From Marisa cornuarietis (lineage: Eukaryota > Mollusca > Gastropoda > Architaenioglossa > Ampullariidae), in the NCBI GenBank assembly GCA_004794655.1, contig SMMW01000001.1, positions 18,352,501 to 18,416,500 on the forward strand: 64,000 bases of DNA. The letters run 5' to 3'. The position numbers and the translations under genes were made by a program. Each line of letters starts with the position of its first letter. Positions within the stretch are counted from its first letter, which is position 1. Shown in pieces: positions 1 to 10,300 of this stretch. The notes beneath the pieces are model-generated. The model saw only the letters and a list, made by a program, of their open reading frames with translations, was not told the origin of the DNA and ran no database searches.

Positions 1-1
1 G

Positions 2-1528
2 ACACGTAAGGTCGCACCCCCTGTAATTTGTTACAGCTGTAACAGCGCAGGGCATATCGCTAGGTTCTGCCCTCAAAGATCAGACCGGCAGAAAACACCT
101 GTAGATGTGAAATGCTACAGTTGCGGGGAGGTAGGTCACTTCTCGCGTCGTTGTCCCCATGGCAACGAGTGGCGTGGGATGGTAACCGTCGGCAAAGCTT
201 GGCGCGGTGGAAACGGTGGTCAGAGGTCGGTTGAGGTTACCGACATAGATCACAGCGAAAGGAAGGCTAGCGATGTAGATGCTAGCGAGATAGGCATTAA
301 TGATGACTTAGCTAGCGAAGTGGGTGCAAGCGATGATGAGACTTGCGAACTACATGTTAACGATATCACGGCTAGCTGGCTAGATGCTAGCGAGATCGAG
401 GCTAGCGAGTGGGATACTCATGACGAGGAGGCTAGTGAGCTCGGTGCTAGCGAAGTGGATGCTAGTGAGCTAGGTGCTAGCGAGATGGATGTTGGTGATG
501 AGGCTAGTGAGTTAGATGCTAACGGTGATGAGGTTAGCAAACTACATACTAGTGAGAGTGGGGCTAGCGCAGACGGTGCTGGTGAGGTGGAGACTAGCGA
601 TGTTGAAACTAGCGAAGGGGCGGAGGCCATCGACGGACTGATGACTCGCGCCAGAGGAAGGTCGGGGAATGAAGACAATCTTGATCTGGGTAACCGAAGA
701 GGGGTGATTTCGTCACACCAACGGGTGGTGAGATTGAAAGGGTCCCCGCGGCTGTTGTCTCATAACAGACAGCGAGAAAGAGTCCGAGTAAGGGTTAAAA
801 TGCACCATGGGTCGAAGGTGAGTGTAGCCTTGCTAATGGGTGCATCATATTGGCGGTTTAAACAGAGACCTGAAGTCAAGGCAACATTCCGACGGACCCA
901 GCCTCAGCGCAAGAAGAGGGCAAGAGGGCGCGGTCAGCAAAAGGACACGCGTCCTCGCGTTTGGGAACCGGGTGGAAGTCGTGTGACATCAGCGGGAAAG
1001 GTCGAGTGCGCATCGGCAGTAACGGTCAAGATGTTTCTCACCCCAGGTAGTCCTCTCCCCGGGCTACGTAACCGCATGCAAGTGCGGTCTGACTCACGAA
1101 GGGTGAACGGGACGGCTGCATGTGCACCGTGTATGCACCAGCGGCTGGACTGTCAACGGGCTGCTCATGGTGTCGCGCAACAGGCGGAAGGTAAATTTTG
1201 TTGCCAGACGTCGCGGCATTGCAGAAGTAGGTTAGCGGCAGAAGACGATAGGTCTGAAGCAGTCGAGAGTTCGGAAAAAGCTGAATGTATAGGGGAAAGG
1301 GCGGCAGAAGACGGGGTAGGATACACCGATCGTCTGTCGCGTCACTGTGGAGAAGGTGTCGGTCAGCTGATACCTGTGTCAATGAACTTTGGTCAGGTAC
1401 ATAACAACCAAAACATTACGGACCAAGGACCGGGCACGGTCGACTGGTCGCAAATGGACAGCGGAGGCATAGTAATTAACCGGCTAGAGAGAGCCGCGGA
1501 TGAATGTCCCGGTCTGATTTTGGAGTAA
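2..1528 (+). CDS. Gag-like CCHC zinc-knuckle ORF of an LTR element, 5'-partial
   Basis: The frame is open from base 2 with no start inside the window, so the left end is missing; the first in-frame ATG (107) lies between two knuckles and is not a credible start. Two retroviral-type CX2CX4HX4C knuckles are visible, CYSCNSAGHIARFC (about bases 38-79) and CYSCGEVGHFSRRC (about 110-151), as in nucleocapsid parts of Gag. They are followed by about 150 residues of an acidic, degenerate repeat (DASE/GASE units, coded by recurring GCTAGCGA octamers, 230-620), then a basic Arg/Lys-rich stretch (around 880-960) and a nondescript tail. Known: such knuckles bind nucleic acid. No protease or reverse transcriptase motif follows before the LTR-like sequence, so this may be a gag-only element or a decayed one. 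It could also be a domesticated knuckle protein, which I think less likely given the flanking PPT and LTR. Confidence 0.6.
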   Translation, partial: TRKVAPPVICYSCNSAGHIARFCPQRSDRQKTPVDVKCYSCGEVGHFSRRCPHGNEWRGMVTVGKAWRGGNGGQRSVEVTDIDHSERKASDVDASEIGINDDLASEVGASDDETCELHVNDITASWLDASEIEASEWDTHDEEASELGASEVDASELGASEMDVGDEASELDANGDEVSKLHTSESGASADGAGEVETSDVETSEGAEAIDGLMTRARGRSGNEDNLDLGNRRGVISSHQRVVRLKGSPRLLSHNRQRERVRVRVKMHHGSKVSVALLMGASYWRFKQRPEVKATFRRTQPQRKKRARGRGQQKDTRPRVWEPGGSRVTSAGKVECASAVTVKMFLTPGSPLPGLRNRMQVRSDSRRVNGTAACAPCMHQRLDCQRAAHGVAQQAEGKFCCQTSRHCRSRLAAEDDRSEAVESSEKAECIGERAAEDGVGYTDRLSRHCGEGVGQLIPVSMNFGQVHNNQNITDQGPGTVDWSQMDSGGIVINRLERAADECPGLILE

Positions 1529-1761
1529 GTAGGGTAATGAACGTGTAAATATAATGTAAGCTGACTGCCGTTTGAAAATTGAAGTTACTATGATTTTTTA
1601 GAAATTAATACTCCATTGTTTCATGAGTAAATAGTAGTGTTATAGATTAGCCAGGAGGGATTTTTGTTAGGTGCAGTTCAGTTGCTAAGTTATTTTGAGT
1701 TGGGGGTTTACCGAAACAATATAGCGACCTAGTTGGTGGAAATCTGGGAGATTTCAGTTTT

Positions 1762-1982
1762 AGCAAGGGGGAGTGTAATGAGTTAGGGGTAGGTCTTGTA
1801 TTGTTTCGTGTGTGAATGGTGTCTTGTGTTTGACGTCTTGTGTGCGTCATTTGTTTGTCGTCGTTTTGGGAAGAAATGACGTGAGAAGAAGAAAGGGGAC
1901 GGTTTGACAGACAGACAGACGGAAGAGAGTGAGTCCTTCATTTTTCAAAACAACGAGAAATCTCTTCACCTTCATTCCATCA
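1762..1982 (+). mobile_element. Polypurine tract and LTR-like sequence after the gag-like ORF
   Basis: About 235 bases after the gag-like stop lies the purine run AGCAAGGGGGAG (1762-1773), directly followed by TGTAATGAG, the TG start expected of a 3' LTR. A plausible end is ...CCATCA at 1982, giving about 209 bp. Directly after it, CGGGGGCTCGTC (1984-1995) resembles a primer-binding site complementary to a tRNA-Pro 3' end (TGGGGGCTCGT...). A PBS-like sequence after a 3' LTR would imply tandem copies, so either the PBS resemblance or the LTR boundary may be chance. No second LTR copy is visible in the window to fix the ends. Confidence 0.45.
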
Positions 1983-2204
1983 ACGGGGGCTCGTCGAGCG
2001 GGGTGCATGTTTGTAATATACGTCGTGCGCGTGCAAGGTAAGTGTATGTGCGTACGTCTTATTACAGAAGGGAACTATAAAAATGTAAAATGGAGTCGGT
2101 ATATGATGGCTAGCATGATAAATGAAGTTGTATTGTATTGTTAATATTAGAAAAGAGTTAAGAACAGGAAAGTAACTTAGGGTTAGTCCTTTGTGAACAG
2201 ATAT

Positions 2205-3185
2205 GTTTTCAGAGAGAGTTTGAATGCAGCCTTGGAGTCCGAATGGCGAATGTGATGAGGAAAAGAGTTCCACTGCTTAGCAGCACAGAGGGAGAGCGTA
2301 CATGCTTATCTAGAAACTAGTCAGCAGACATTTTGTAACCTTATTTATGTGTTGAAGTAACAAAAGGGACATCGGCTAGCGGAACAGAGACAGGCAGTGA
2401 AGGATAAACTCTGGCTCTCCTCTTTGAAAAAATAAAAGCTTCTGTTTTTTCGTCATTAAGTCTTAACTTGTTGTGGGTCATCCATGTCTAATATCAGAAG
2501 TACACTATTGGATGGTCTGGATAGCAGTGTCTGCCTTAGAAGGAGAACAGCTAGTATACAGACGAGTGTCATCAGCAAAGGATTGATCAGATACAGAGTG
2601 AGATTCAATTGGAGTAGTAAGTGGCTTCATGTACATGATAAAGAGGATGGGGACCAAGTACAGAACCCTGGGAGCTCCTGAACAAATAGAGACTGGTGGA
2701 GACACGCAGCCATCCACTATAACTGACTGAGTCCTATCTGAGAGATGCGACTGAAACCAGTTGAGTGGGGAGCCTTAGATGCCATAGAGAGTACTGAGTC
2801 TGTGAATGAGAGTAGTGTGGTCTACAGTATCAAAGGCAGCAGACAGGTCTAATATGGTGAGAAATGAGATGCCACCTCTATCCAGAGCAGACAAAATGTC
2901 GTTTGTCACTTTATGTAGGGCAGTCTTAGTTCTATGAAGAGAGCAATAAGCAGGCTGTGATGGAGAAATCAAAATTTCAGAGTTAAGAAGGAATAAAAGT
3001 TGCTTGACTATTACTTTCTCAAGGACTTTGGAAAGAAATGACAAATTTGAGACTGGGCGGTAATTGCGAAATACGTTGAATTCGAGGGGAGGGTTTTTTT
3101 AACAGTGGTTTCACTCGGGGCTGTTTTGAACGTAGATGGGAAGATAACAGAAGTTTGGTATCAACCTTCAAAGCTGGCCTTTAGC
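2205..3185 (-). mobile_element. Decayed non-LTR retrotransposon (LINE) reverse transcriptase, 3' part
   Basis: Read on the minus strand, several frames give consecutive reverse-transcriptase motifs: RNYRPVSNLS near 3040-3075, then SFLSKVLEKV and LDLSAAFDTVDHTTLIHRL (2775-3044), then SGAPRV(L)YLVPILF and SFADDTRLY with the catalytic ADD (2505-2717), and finally the C-terminal signature QWNSFPHHIRHSDSKAAF(K) (about 2210-2285). The order and spacing match the palm and C-terminal region of L2/CR1/Nimb-like LINEs. Stops and frame changes between pieces show it is dead. A second fragment with the same C-terminal signature lies in the intron of receptor C. Confidence 0.85.
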
Positions 3186-3328
3186 TTAAAGTCTACGACT
3201 ATGATTTATCATGGCAGCTTGAATGACAAAAGAAAATAACAGAATAGACACATAGATGGCTTCTTCAAAGTAATAAACATCAGTTCAAGGAACGAGATCA
3301 CGCTGTTAAATAATTGAAAGGGATTGCT

Positions 3329-3329
3329 A

Positions 3330-3405
<76 letters not shown>
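3329..3405. repeat. (ATT)n microsatellite
   Basis: About 24 ATT units, ending in TTATTTATTTT. Poly-Asn or poly-Ile frames here are artefacts of the repeat. Confidence 0.98.
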
Positions 3406-3463
3406 TATTTTACGAAATGATGCTGTAAGTGTGCGCGAGTTTGGAAAGGGAGGAGTATAGGAG

Positions 3464-3563
3464 CATGTATGTATGTATGTATGTATGTATGTATGTATGT
3501 ATGTATGTATGTATGTATGTATGTATGTATGTATGTATGTATGTATGTATGTATGTATGTATG
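3464..3563. repeat. (ATGT)n microsatellite
   Basis: About 25 perfect ATGT units. The tetranucleotide read in frame gives MYVC or HTYI peptides, which are not genes. Confidence 0.98.
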
Positions 3564-4649
3564 CAGGCTGCAAACGCATGTCTCGAGCGTAAAAATTATA
3601 ATTTCCGCGATCTTAGTACTTCTCTCTAAATCTGTTTTGGTGAATCCCCAAAATCCATAAAATATTTAAAACATATCTTGACAAAGTCTTGGACTTAACA
3701 TCAAAATATGACTCAACGCGATTACGAAGGACGTTACATTATCATCATAATAATTGTAGCAAAGGTCAAAGTTCAACTCTATATCTGCAAGATCTACTGT
3801 TTAAATATTTTTGATTTCGTGGTTCTTCCTTCCATGATTTTTCAAAAGTAGTTATAAGGGTTCCGGGAGCCGTTGTTGTACGATCAGATGGACCTTGTCG
3901 CTGAGTTTTATTTCTTCCGAGCCTTGACTGTCAACATGTCGAACTAAGAGGCTATACTTAACTAGTGTGCTTTATTAACTTTTTGTGGATGCTGGAATTC
4001 GATCTAGTATTAAATAAACTAAATTAAATTGGAAATTGATGCATGTGTCTTTAAAACTTATTTTCACAAAAAAAAGTTTATTTATCCTCCTGAAAACGTG
4101 TAAACCAAATTTCAGGGAAAGTTTATTCCAACATGTAGGCTGTTATCGCAGGGGGCTTACGCGAAGGAGGGGTTGTGATGATAGGGCAGTAACGGTGTGA
4201 CTAGATTACTGATCCAAGCTAGGACATACACCCTTGTTGGTCTTCCTAGACAAGCAGATAGAGTATTTGGAACACCTGCTGTATTTCCATAACTGAAATC
4301 AAGTACTAACGTTACATAATCTTTTTTCTTCAAGATCTTTAGTTTTCTTATTTTAAAACTGATGAGGTAGTCGTCAACCTGTTCGTGTTCTCCGCTGGTT
4401 GCACGACATTACGAATATTAAGATGGCTGCGTGGTAGCTTCAATAAATTCTCGTTCAGCGCCCTTAGTACTTATCAGTGGAATAAAAGCAGGTAGAACAT
4501 GGGAGATAATCAAAGGTAGCTTAGCTTGCCGAGAATAAGGAAGTTTGAGTTGTCTCTCTTATTATTTGAATTTACTGTTCAGACATTATTAATAATGTAA
4601 ATGACGGCGGCGGGAGAGAGGACCTAACACTACACAGCCGCCACACCTT
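3564..4649. other. Intergenic, nothing recognised
   Basis: AT-rich sequence without a long frame, repeat family or RNA gene that I can recognise. Confidence 0.6.
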
Positions 4650-4830
4650 CATGTTATTGGGTTTTATACAAATTTCGGGAAAATAGTTCTGAGGTGAATA
4701 GCAGCCTGTAACACGAAAAGCTGATCTCAAGGTCATGGCCACATTAGGAGATGAACACTGGATGTAGACTTCTGAAACGGCTACTATAATCTTCATTAAC
4801 ATCGCTTGACATTTCACGTGCGAGCTGCCA
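4650..4830 (-). pseudogene. Orphan relic of chemosensory-GPCR exon 2 (TM6 region)
   Basis: The minus strand reads GSSHVKCQAMLMK then IIVAVSEVYIQCSSPNVAM, matching the start of exon 2 in the receptors to the right (GSSYLKGQAVLMR, MLVAVSSIYILCTAPNVAL). The DNA agrees too: TGGCAGCTCGCACGTGAAATG against TGGCAGCTCGTACCTAAAAG in gene A. After TM6 the similarity fades and no TM7 can be read. The splice acceptor AG directly before TGGCAGC is here AA, so the exon could not be spliced. No exon 1 remnant is visible upstream (4.83-7 kb). It lies 19 kb from the nearest living family member, beyond an unrelated host gene, so the cluster was once larger or this copy was moved. Confidence 0.8.
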
Positions 4831-5471
4831 TTTCAAAAAAAGATGATATACCTCATCAGTTCATACGTTAGCATGAGAAAGACTTGCTGGAACAGAATTC
4901 TAAAACCATCATTGAGGAGGCAACAAAATAACTGGTTTCTCCAAAATGAGTGTCGTCTGTCACTTCAAACAATAACAAATCTCTAAACAAACAAAAGGAA
5001 CCGGAGAGGAACATTGGATGGTTTTGCTCAAGCTATATTTTGCTCAACATATTCAGGGGCCGAGGTCTCATATCTTGAAGCCACTTTCAGACCGGCAAAG
5101 GCCGACCGCGTCTCTAAGTGCAATTAAGGGAGGGTCTGGTCACCACTTCAGGCCACTCCCTCCGGCCGATCCCCCCACAACCTACAGACCGCAGCCCTCC
5201 CCCACCCCGGTCTCTAATTCGCTCGTGGCTCACTAAAGAAGGCTGCTGCATTCTTGAAGTTGTTTGGAGCGGAAAGAAATCTTCGCAGAAACAGCTAGAG
5301 TATTTCAAGAAAAAACCAGTCCCGTCGATTCATTGGACGACTGAAATTCTGACGTGTAAAAATGTCAAGTGTTTCAACTTAAGAAGTGTTAAAACGACTA
5401 TTGAGATGCGAAACATATGTCTCCCTATGTACTAAGTTTGGAACTCCATTGCAACGCTTTCTCATAAGTGT
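4831..5471. other. Intergenic, no gene recognised
   Basis: Contains a short GC-rich stretch (5050-5230), rich in C runs, with short overlapping frames on both strands. None shows a domain or codon pattern I can support. Confidence 0.5.
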
Positions 5472-5795
5472 AATAATAATAATAAATGAAGATTTGTATA
5501 GCGCATATTCACACTCATAGAGAGCATGCTCTTAGCGCTTGAAAACAAGGAAGAGACATGGACTACATGGATAGAACACGAGTGGCATAACAATAAACGA
5601 CAGTACTGACGACAAACAGAAAACAGAAAAAAAACAGAAAAAAAGTGTAGAGATATATATGTATAAGAATGTGTATGCCTGCACGTGAATGAGAGTATAT
5701 AAGTATGTGTGAATGTAAAGAAACGAGATTCACCTCATGATATTGGCAGTAATGGCCATATGTCAATAAAGAGTTCGAGTTCTCTGTTTGGTGTT
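5472..5795. mobile_element. LINE 3'-end fragments, two families
   Basis: Bases 5472-5620 repeat almost word for word at 38148-38300: a TAATAATAA tract, then GCGCATATTCACACTCATAG, AGAGCATGCTCTTAGCGCTT, a purine-rich stretch and ACGACAGTACTGACGA. At the second site this is the non-coding 3' end of a minus-strand LINE, with ATT units as tail, so this copy is a 5'-truncated insertion on the minus strand. The right part (5745-5790) has TGGCCATATGTCAATAAAG then AGTTCGAGTTCT, shared with the 3' end of the plus-strand LINE at 21.4-22.3 kb (TCAATAAAATGTTCGAGTTC). The two fragments abut. Confidence 0.7.
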
Positions 5796-7306
5796 GACAG
5801 CTGCAAATGTTGTGAATGGTGCACTACTGTGACGTAGTACACTGTTAACGACGCTCGTTGATCGCAGGTGCGAATCGCGTACTTTGCTAGCGGATAATTA
5901 ATTAACGGATGGGTTTTGGAGGCTGCAATTTACAGGTTATGTTTTTATCGCCTGTATCTACTTATATCTGAAAACTGCAAAAACCATTCACTGAAACACT
6001 TTAAGATGTACATGTTTGCGGATCTTTCCCTCTTGATTATATCTTGCTTTCGTTCAAAATCGTTTGTGCGCCTGTTTCTCACTCTCTCTTTCATTCTGTG
6101 TGTGTGTGTGTGTGTTCTACGTCCTTATTCCTTAGTTATAAAGCGTTTTAAAAATAACGAGCAAGACAAGGCGTCAGTCAAAGATGCTCTAATTATGGAG
6201 ACAAAGAGCACATTCTGGGCTTCATTCTTTACATATATATATATAGACCTGGATTTGCATGTATATTTGGCCCCCAACCATCTATCTTTCTTAAACACAC
6301 ACAAGACACAAGGCAAAGAAAGCTGCAAAAAAGCAACAAACTTATTAGAGTAATATGGTTCTTGGGGACATGCACTGGGGCACCACACAAAATTACAAGG
6401 AAATGGACAATTACAATCTGCACAAAACCCTAAAGTATATAGAAAAGTGAATGCATGCTTTTTCTTACCAGCTAATTTAAGGCAAACTATTTGAGAGGTA
6501 CAAAAGAAATTCAAAAGTGCAAATCAAGAAGATAAAAAAGTCTAGAGGAGTAGAGGCTGATATGCAGCTTAATCTGCCCACTGACAATTTCACAAAGTAT
6601 TCTCAGACTGACTTGGACTGGTTTTGGGCATAACATCCGACACAGTGTCAGCTAGTGATGGTTGTACACTTCATGCAGGCCACAACAGGGCAACACAGAT
6701 TTTAATGGCGACACAACTGGTTTCAAATTCAGGTGGTTCTCACTGGATTCTTCTTTAATCATTTTAATCTGGAAAGGTACAAATTTCCACTTGTTCTAAT
6801 GCATTGTAATACTGTGCTGGCTACAAATTTCACAAAATGTTTCCATGAAAGTGAATAAAATATTTGTGTAAAATGTTTCAGATGTAAAAGTTTTAAAAAT
6901 ATTCAACAAATATATAACTTTTTTTTCTAGGGTTACACCTGCTAACCTTCATGCACAACACGAAACATTTCTTTATTGCACTATTTTATGTTGAAGGAAG
7001 ACTGATACACCCCTAACTTACAGAATTGCTCATTTTAAAAAAGGCTCCGTCCTAATTCACATAAAGCTTGCTTCTCACAGTTGAAATAATGCAAATTTGC
7101 TCACATTCTTATTGATCAATATTTACAATCAAATGTTGAACTAGACTGAAGGTCTAATACACCTGTACAGGTAAAAGCTCAGGGAAAGTATGCATAATGG
7201 CTTAGATTAAAAAATTTATGTAAAACAAAACCAGCCAGTCAAAGGTCAGTGGAGCAGTTTATTACCAGCCATCGGGCTGGAGGGGCACATTTTCATATCT
7301 TTTATC
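5796..7306. other. Region downstream of the host gene, nothing recognised
   Basis: AT-rich with a short TG run near 6100. The right part (about 6900-7306) probably holds the 3' UTR of the minus-strand gene ending at 7307, but I see no unambiguous polyadenylation site. No coding frame is supported. Confidence 0.5.
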
Positions 7307-10300
7307 TCTCTAGCGCCTTGACTCATTATAGCCTCTCTCCCCTCTGTTGCACATCTTGCCCTGATATGGCCACTGCCTACTCTCTTGCCACACTTCCTCT
7401 GTTTCTCCCCCCTGCCTGCTCCATGCTGGCATTGTGTCGTGCCTGTGTGGTGGTAAGGCATATGACACAGCAGGTAGATGGTGCTGCCATGGCATGGAAG
7501 GAGGCACATGGGACTGAAACACTTCTTGTGGCAACTTAAGAGAAGCATTATTTTCTCCTGATGTGAATGGCAGCTGGGGTGGTGGTGGGGGTGGCAGATG
7601 GGGTGGTGGTAGCGGTGGAGGTAGGAGTGGCAGCTGGGGTGGTGGTGGTGGTGGTGGCAGCTGGGGTGGTAGTAATGGTTGAGGTAGGAGTGACAACTGG
7701 GGTGGTAATGGTGGTGGCAACTGGAGTGGTGGTAGCGGTGGAGGTAGGAGTGGCAGCTGGGGTGGTGGTGGTGGTGGTGGCAGCTGGGGTGGTGGTAGGA
7801 GTGGCAGCTGGGGTGGTGGTAATGGTGGAGGTAGGAGTGGCAGCTGGGGTTGTGATGGTGGTGGCAACTGGGGTGGTGGTAGCGGTGGAGGTAGGAGTGG
7901 CAGCGGTGGTGGTGGTGGTGGTGGTGGTGGTGGTGGTGGTGGCAGCTGGGGTGGTGGTAGGAGTGGCAGCTGGGGTGGTGGTGGTGGTGGTGGTGGTAGC
8001 TGGGGTGGTGGTTGGAGTGGCAGCTGGGGTGGTGGTGGTGGTGGTGGTGGTGGCAGCTGGGATGGTGGTAGCGGTGGAGGTAGGAGTGGCAGCTGGGGTG
8101 GTGATGGTGGTGACAACTGGGATGGTGGTAGCGGTGGAGGTAGGAGTGGCAGCTGGGGTGTTGGTGGTGTTGGTGGCAGCTGGGATTTTGGTAGCGGTGG
8201 AGGTAGGAGTGGCAGCTGGGGTGGTGGTGGCAGCTGGGGTGGTGGTAGCGGTAGAGGTAGGAGTGGCAGCTGGGGTGGTGGTACCGGTGGAGGTAGGGGT
8301 TGCAGCTGGGATGGTGGTGGCAGCTGGGATGGTGGTAGCGGTGGAGGTAGGAGGGGCAGCTGGGGTGGTGGTGGTGGTGGTGATGCTGGGGGTGGTAACA
8401 GTGAAGGGGGATCTGATGGTAATGGAGGCAGTCCAGCAAAAGGTGGTAAGGGCAAAAGCTGTGGTAAAGCTGGAGGACAGCACCAATCTGCAGCACTGCT
8501 TGACTGCAAATCTGGCAGCACCACTTGCTGAGGAAGGCATGATGTAGCACTGGATGCTGAAGGCTGCTGCTGAAGAAGCATCTTGTCATGGTCAGGGCCA
8601 GGCTCTGTCGTTGTTGCAGACCTATCTGGCTGCAGAGAATCTGACACTTTCTGCTTTCCTAAAGAAAAAAAAACAGCAGGAAAGGGAATAATAACAATAA
8701 CAATATTTGATTTATATATTTCAAAATGACATTAAATAAATATTCATTACATGCATCAGTGTATGTCTAGTAGATGCTACATACCTCTGTATTTTTCAAT
8801 AGATTTTGACATTCACATATAACCAAGATAACTTATCATTTCTATTTGAACCATATTGCTTTAATCTTATCCACCTGACATAATTAAACTCTGGACGTGT
8901 AAACATATCAAATCTTAATAGATTATATCAAAGTGGCAGAACAATACACCAAAGCAAGATAATACCTTCAAGAAGCTGATCTAGTGTTTTACTGTGTGCC
9001 AGACAACATGATGTCAGCTGGGACTTTTCTACAAGAGGGTTATCCTTCAACAACTGCAGCAACTTTTCTGTGACATCATGACCTTGCTGGCCACAACAAC
9101 CTGCCAGCAACAGTGATGCTAGTTGCGAAAGGTGAAGATGGATACAGCTCACAGACTCTTTCAGAAGCCCACTTCCTGTGAAAAAAGAAGACATATACCT
9201 CATAAGGTTTGATTGTCTCCTAAAGGCTCACCACTATTATCCCAAAAGGTCAAACATGGCTCTATAATGCTATTAGCTTCAAAGTTTTAGTTTCTTTTAT
9301 TTGTACATGACTTGTTCTTTGTGCCTATTTTTAGCTGTTTAGTGTATGTATGTGTACTATGTGCTTTGATATTTTTAATGCAGACCCTAAGGATACTAAA
9401 TGCAAAAATTATATTAATAGTTAGGTTAGCTGAAAAGAGTGGAATTACACAGTCCAATCTGTTTCCATACTGGAACCGATTATTTAAGTTCATTACCAGT
9501 TTTTCATCCCCATGATTAATGGTCATTTATTTCTACTATTTCTACCATTCAAATCTACTGCTTTCAGGATAATATTATCAAAGTGACAGTCTATGTGTGT
9601 AAAAGGACTTAAAAAAATTTTTGGGTCTTGCATTTTCATTGTGCCTTAAGAAATTTTGAAAAATATTTGTTTTAAAGCAAAGATGGAGCAAATCTTTTTT
9701 TTGACTTTCTGCTAAGATCATGTTTTAAAGTGTTCATATAAAAACTCGTCCTGTGATTGAAAAAGGCAAAGACATAAATCAAAATGTATAATAATGGAAC
9801 AGGGGTAATATTAACCATATTTTGCATCCATGTTATTTATAGCATTGTGCTCTAACATCCCAGTTAGTGAGCTAAAACATGACCTAGTAGCACAAAACAT
9901 CATGTCACAATCAAAATTATAGATAGGTACCATATCTGTACATTTCATATTCTCTGGATTACTGTGATATGGAATTACGCTACTTTTCATGCTACCACAA
10001 AATATGGTTTGACTTTCCTGAGCACATTATTTAGCAGTGTCCATAAGATGATCTGTTGGTTATGACAATGATTCCTTACAAAACATTCTGAAGCAAAGAA
10101 CAGGGATGGGCAGCAACAGATCCAATACAGCAGACTGGGAATGAAGGTAGCTGATATATTACCCTTGTTGATATTCTCTTGGAGAGAGCTAAGGAATGTG
10201 GCTGCATTCTGTAGAACATCATTCCTCAAAAGATCATCTGAAAGATGGCTAATAAATAGTGGGTCTTCTTCCTTATTCTGAACTTGCTCTAGAAATCTGA

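Noticed and set aside
418..678. Ser/Ala/Leu-rich antisense frame in the gag-like region
   Set aside because: It is the mirror of the GCTAGCGA repeat in the sense ORF.
7246..8589. Long His-rich and Thr/Ala-rich minus-strand frames and a plus-strand Val/Ala/Gly frame over the minisatellite
   Set aside because: They arise from a repeat whose unit lacks stops in several frames; the splice phase at 8658 supports only the Pro/Leu frame.
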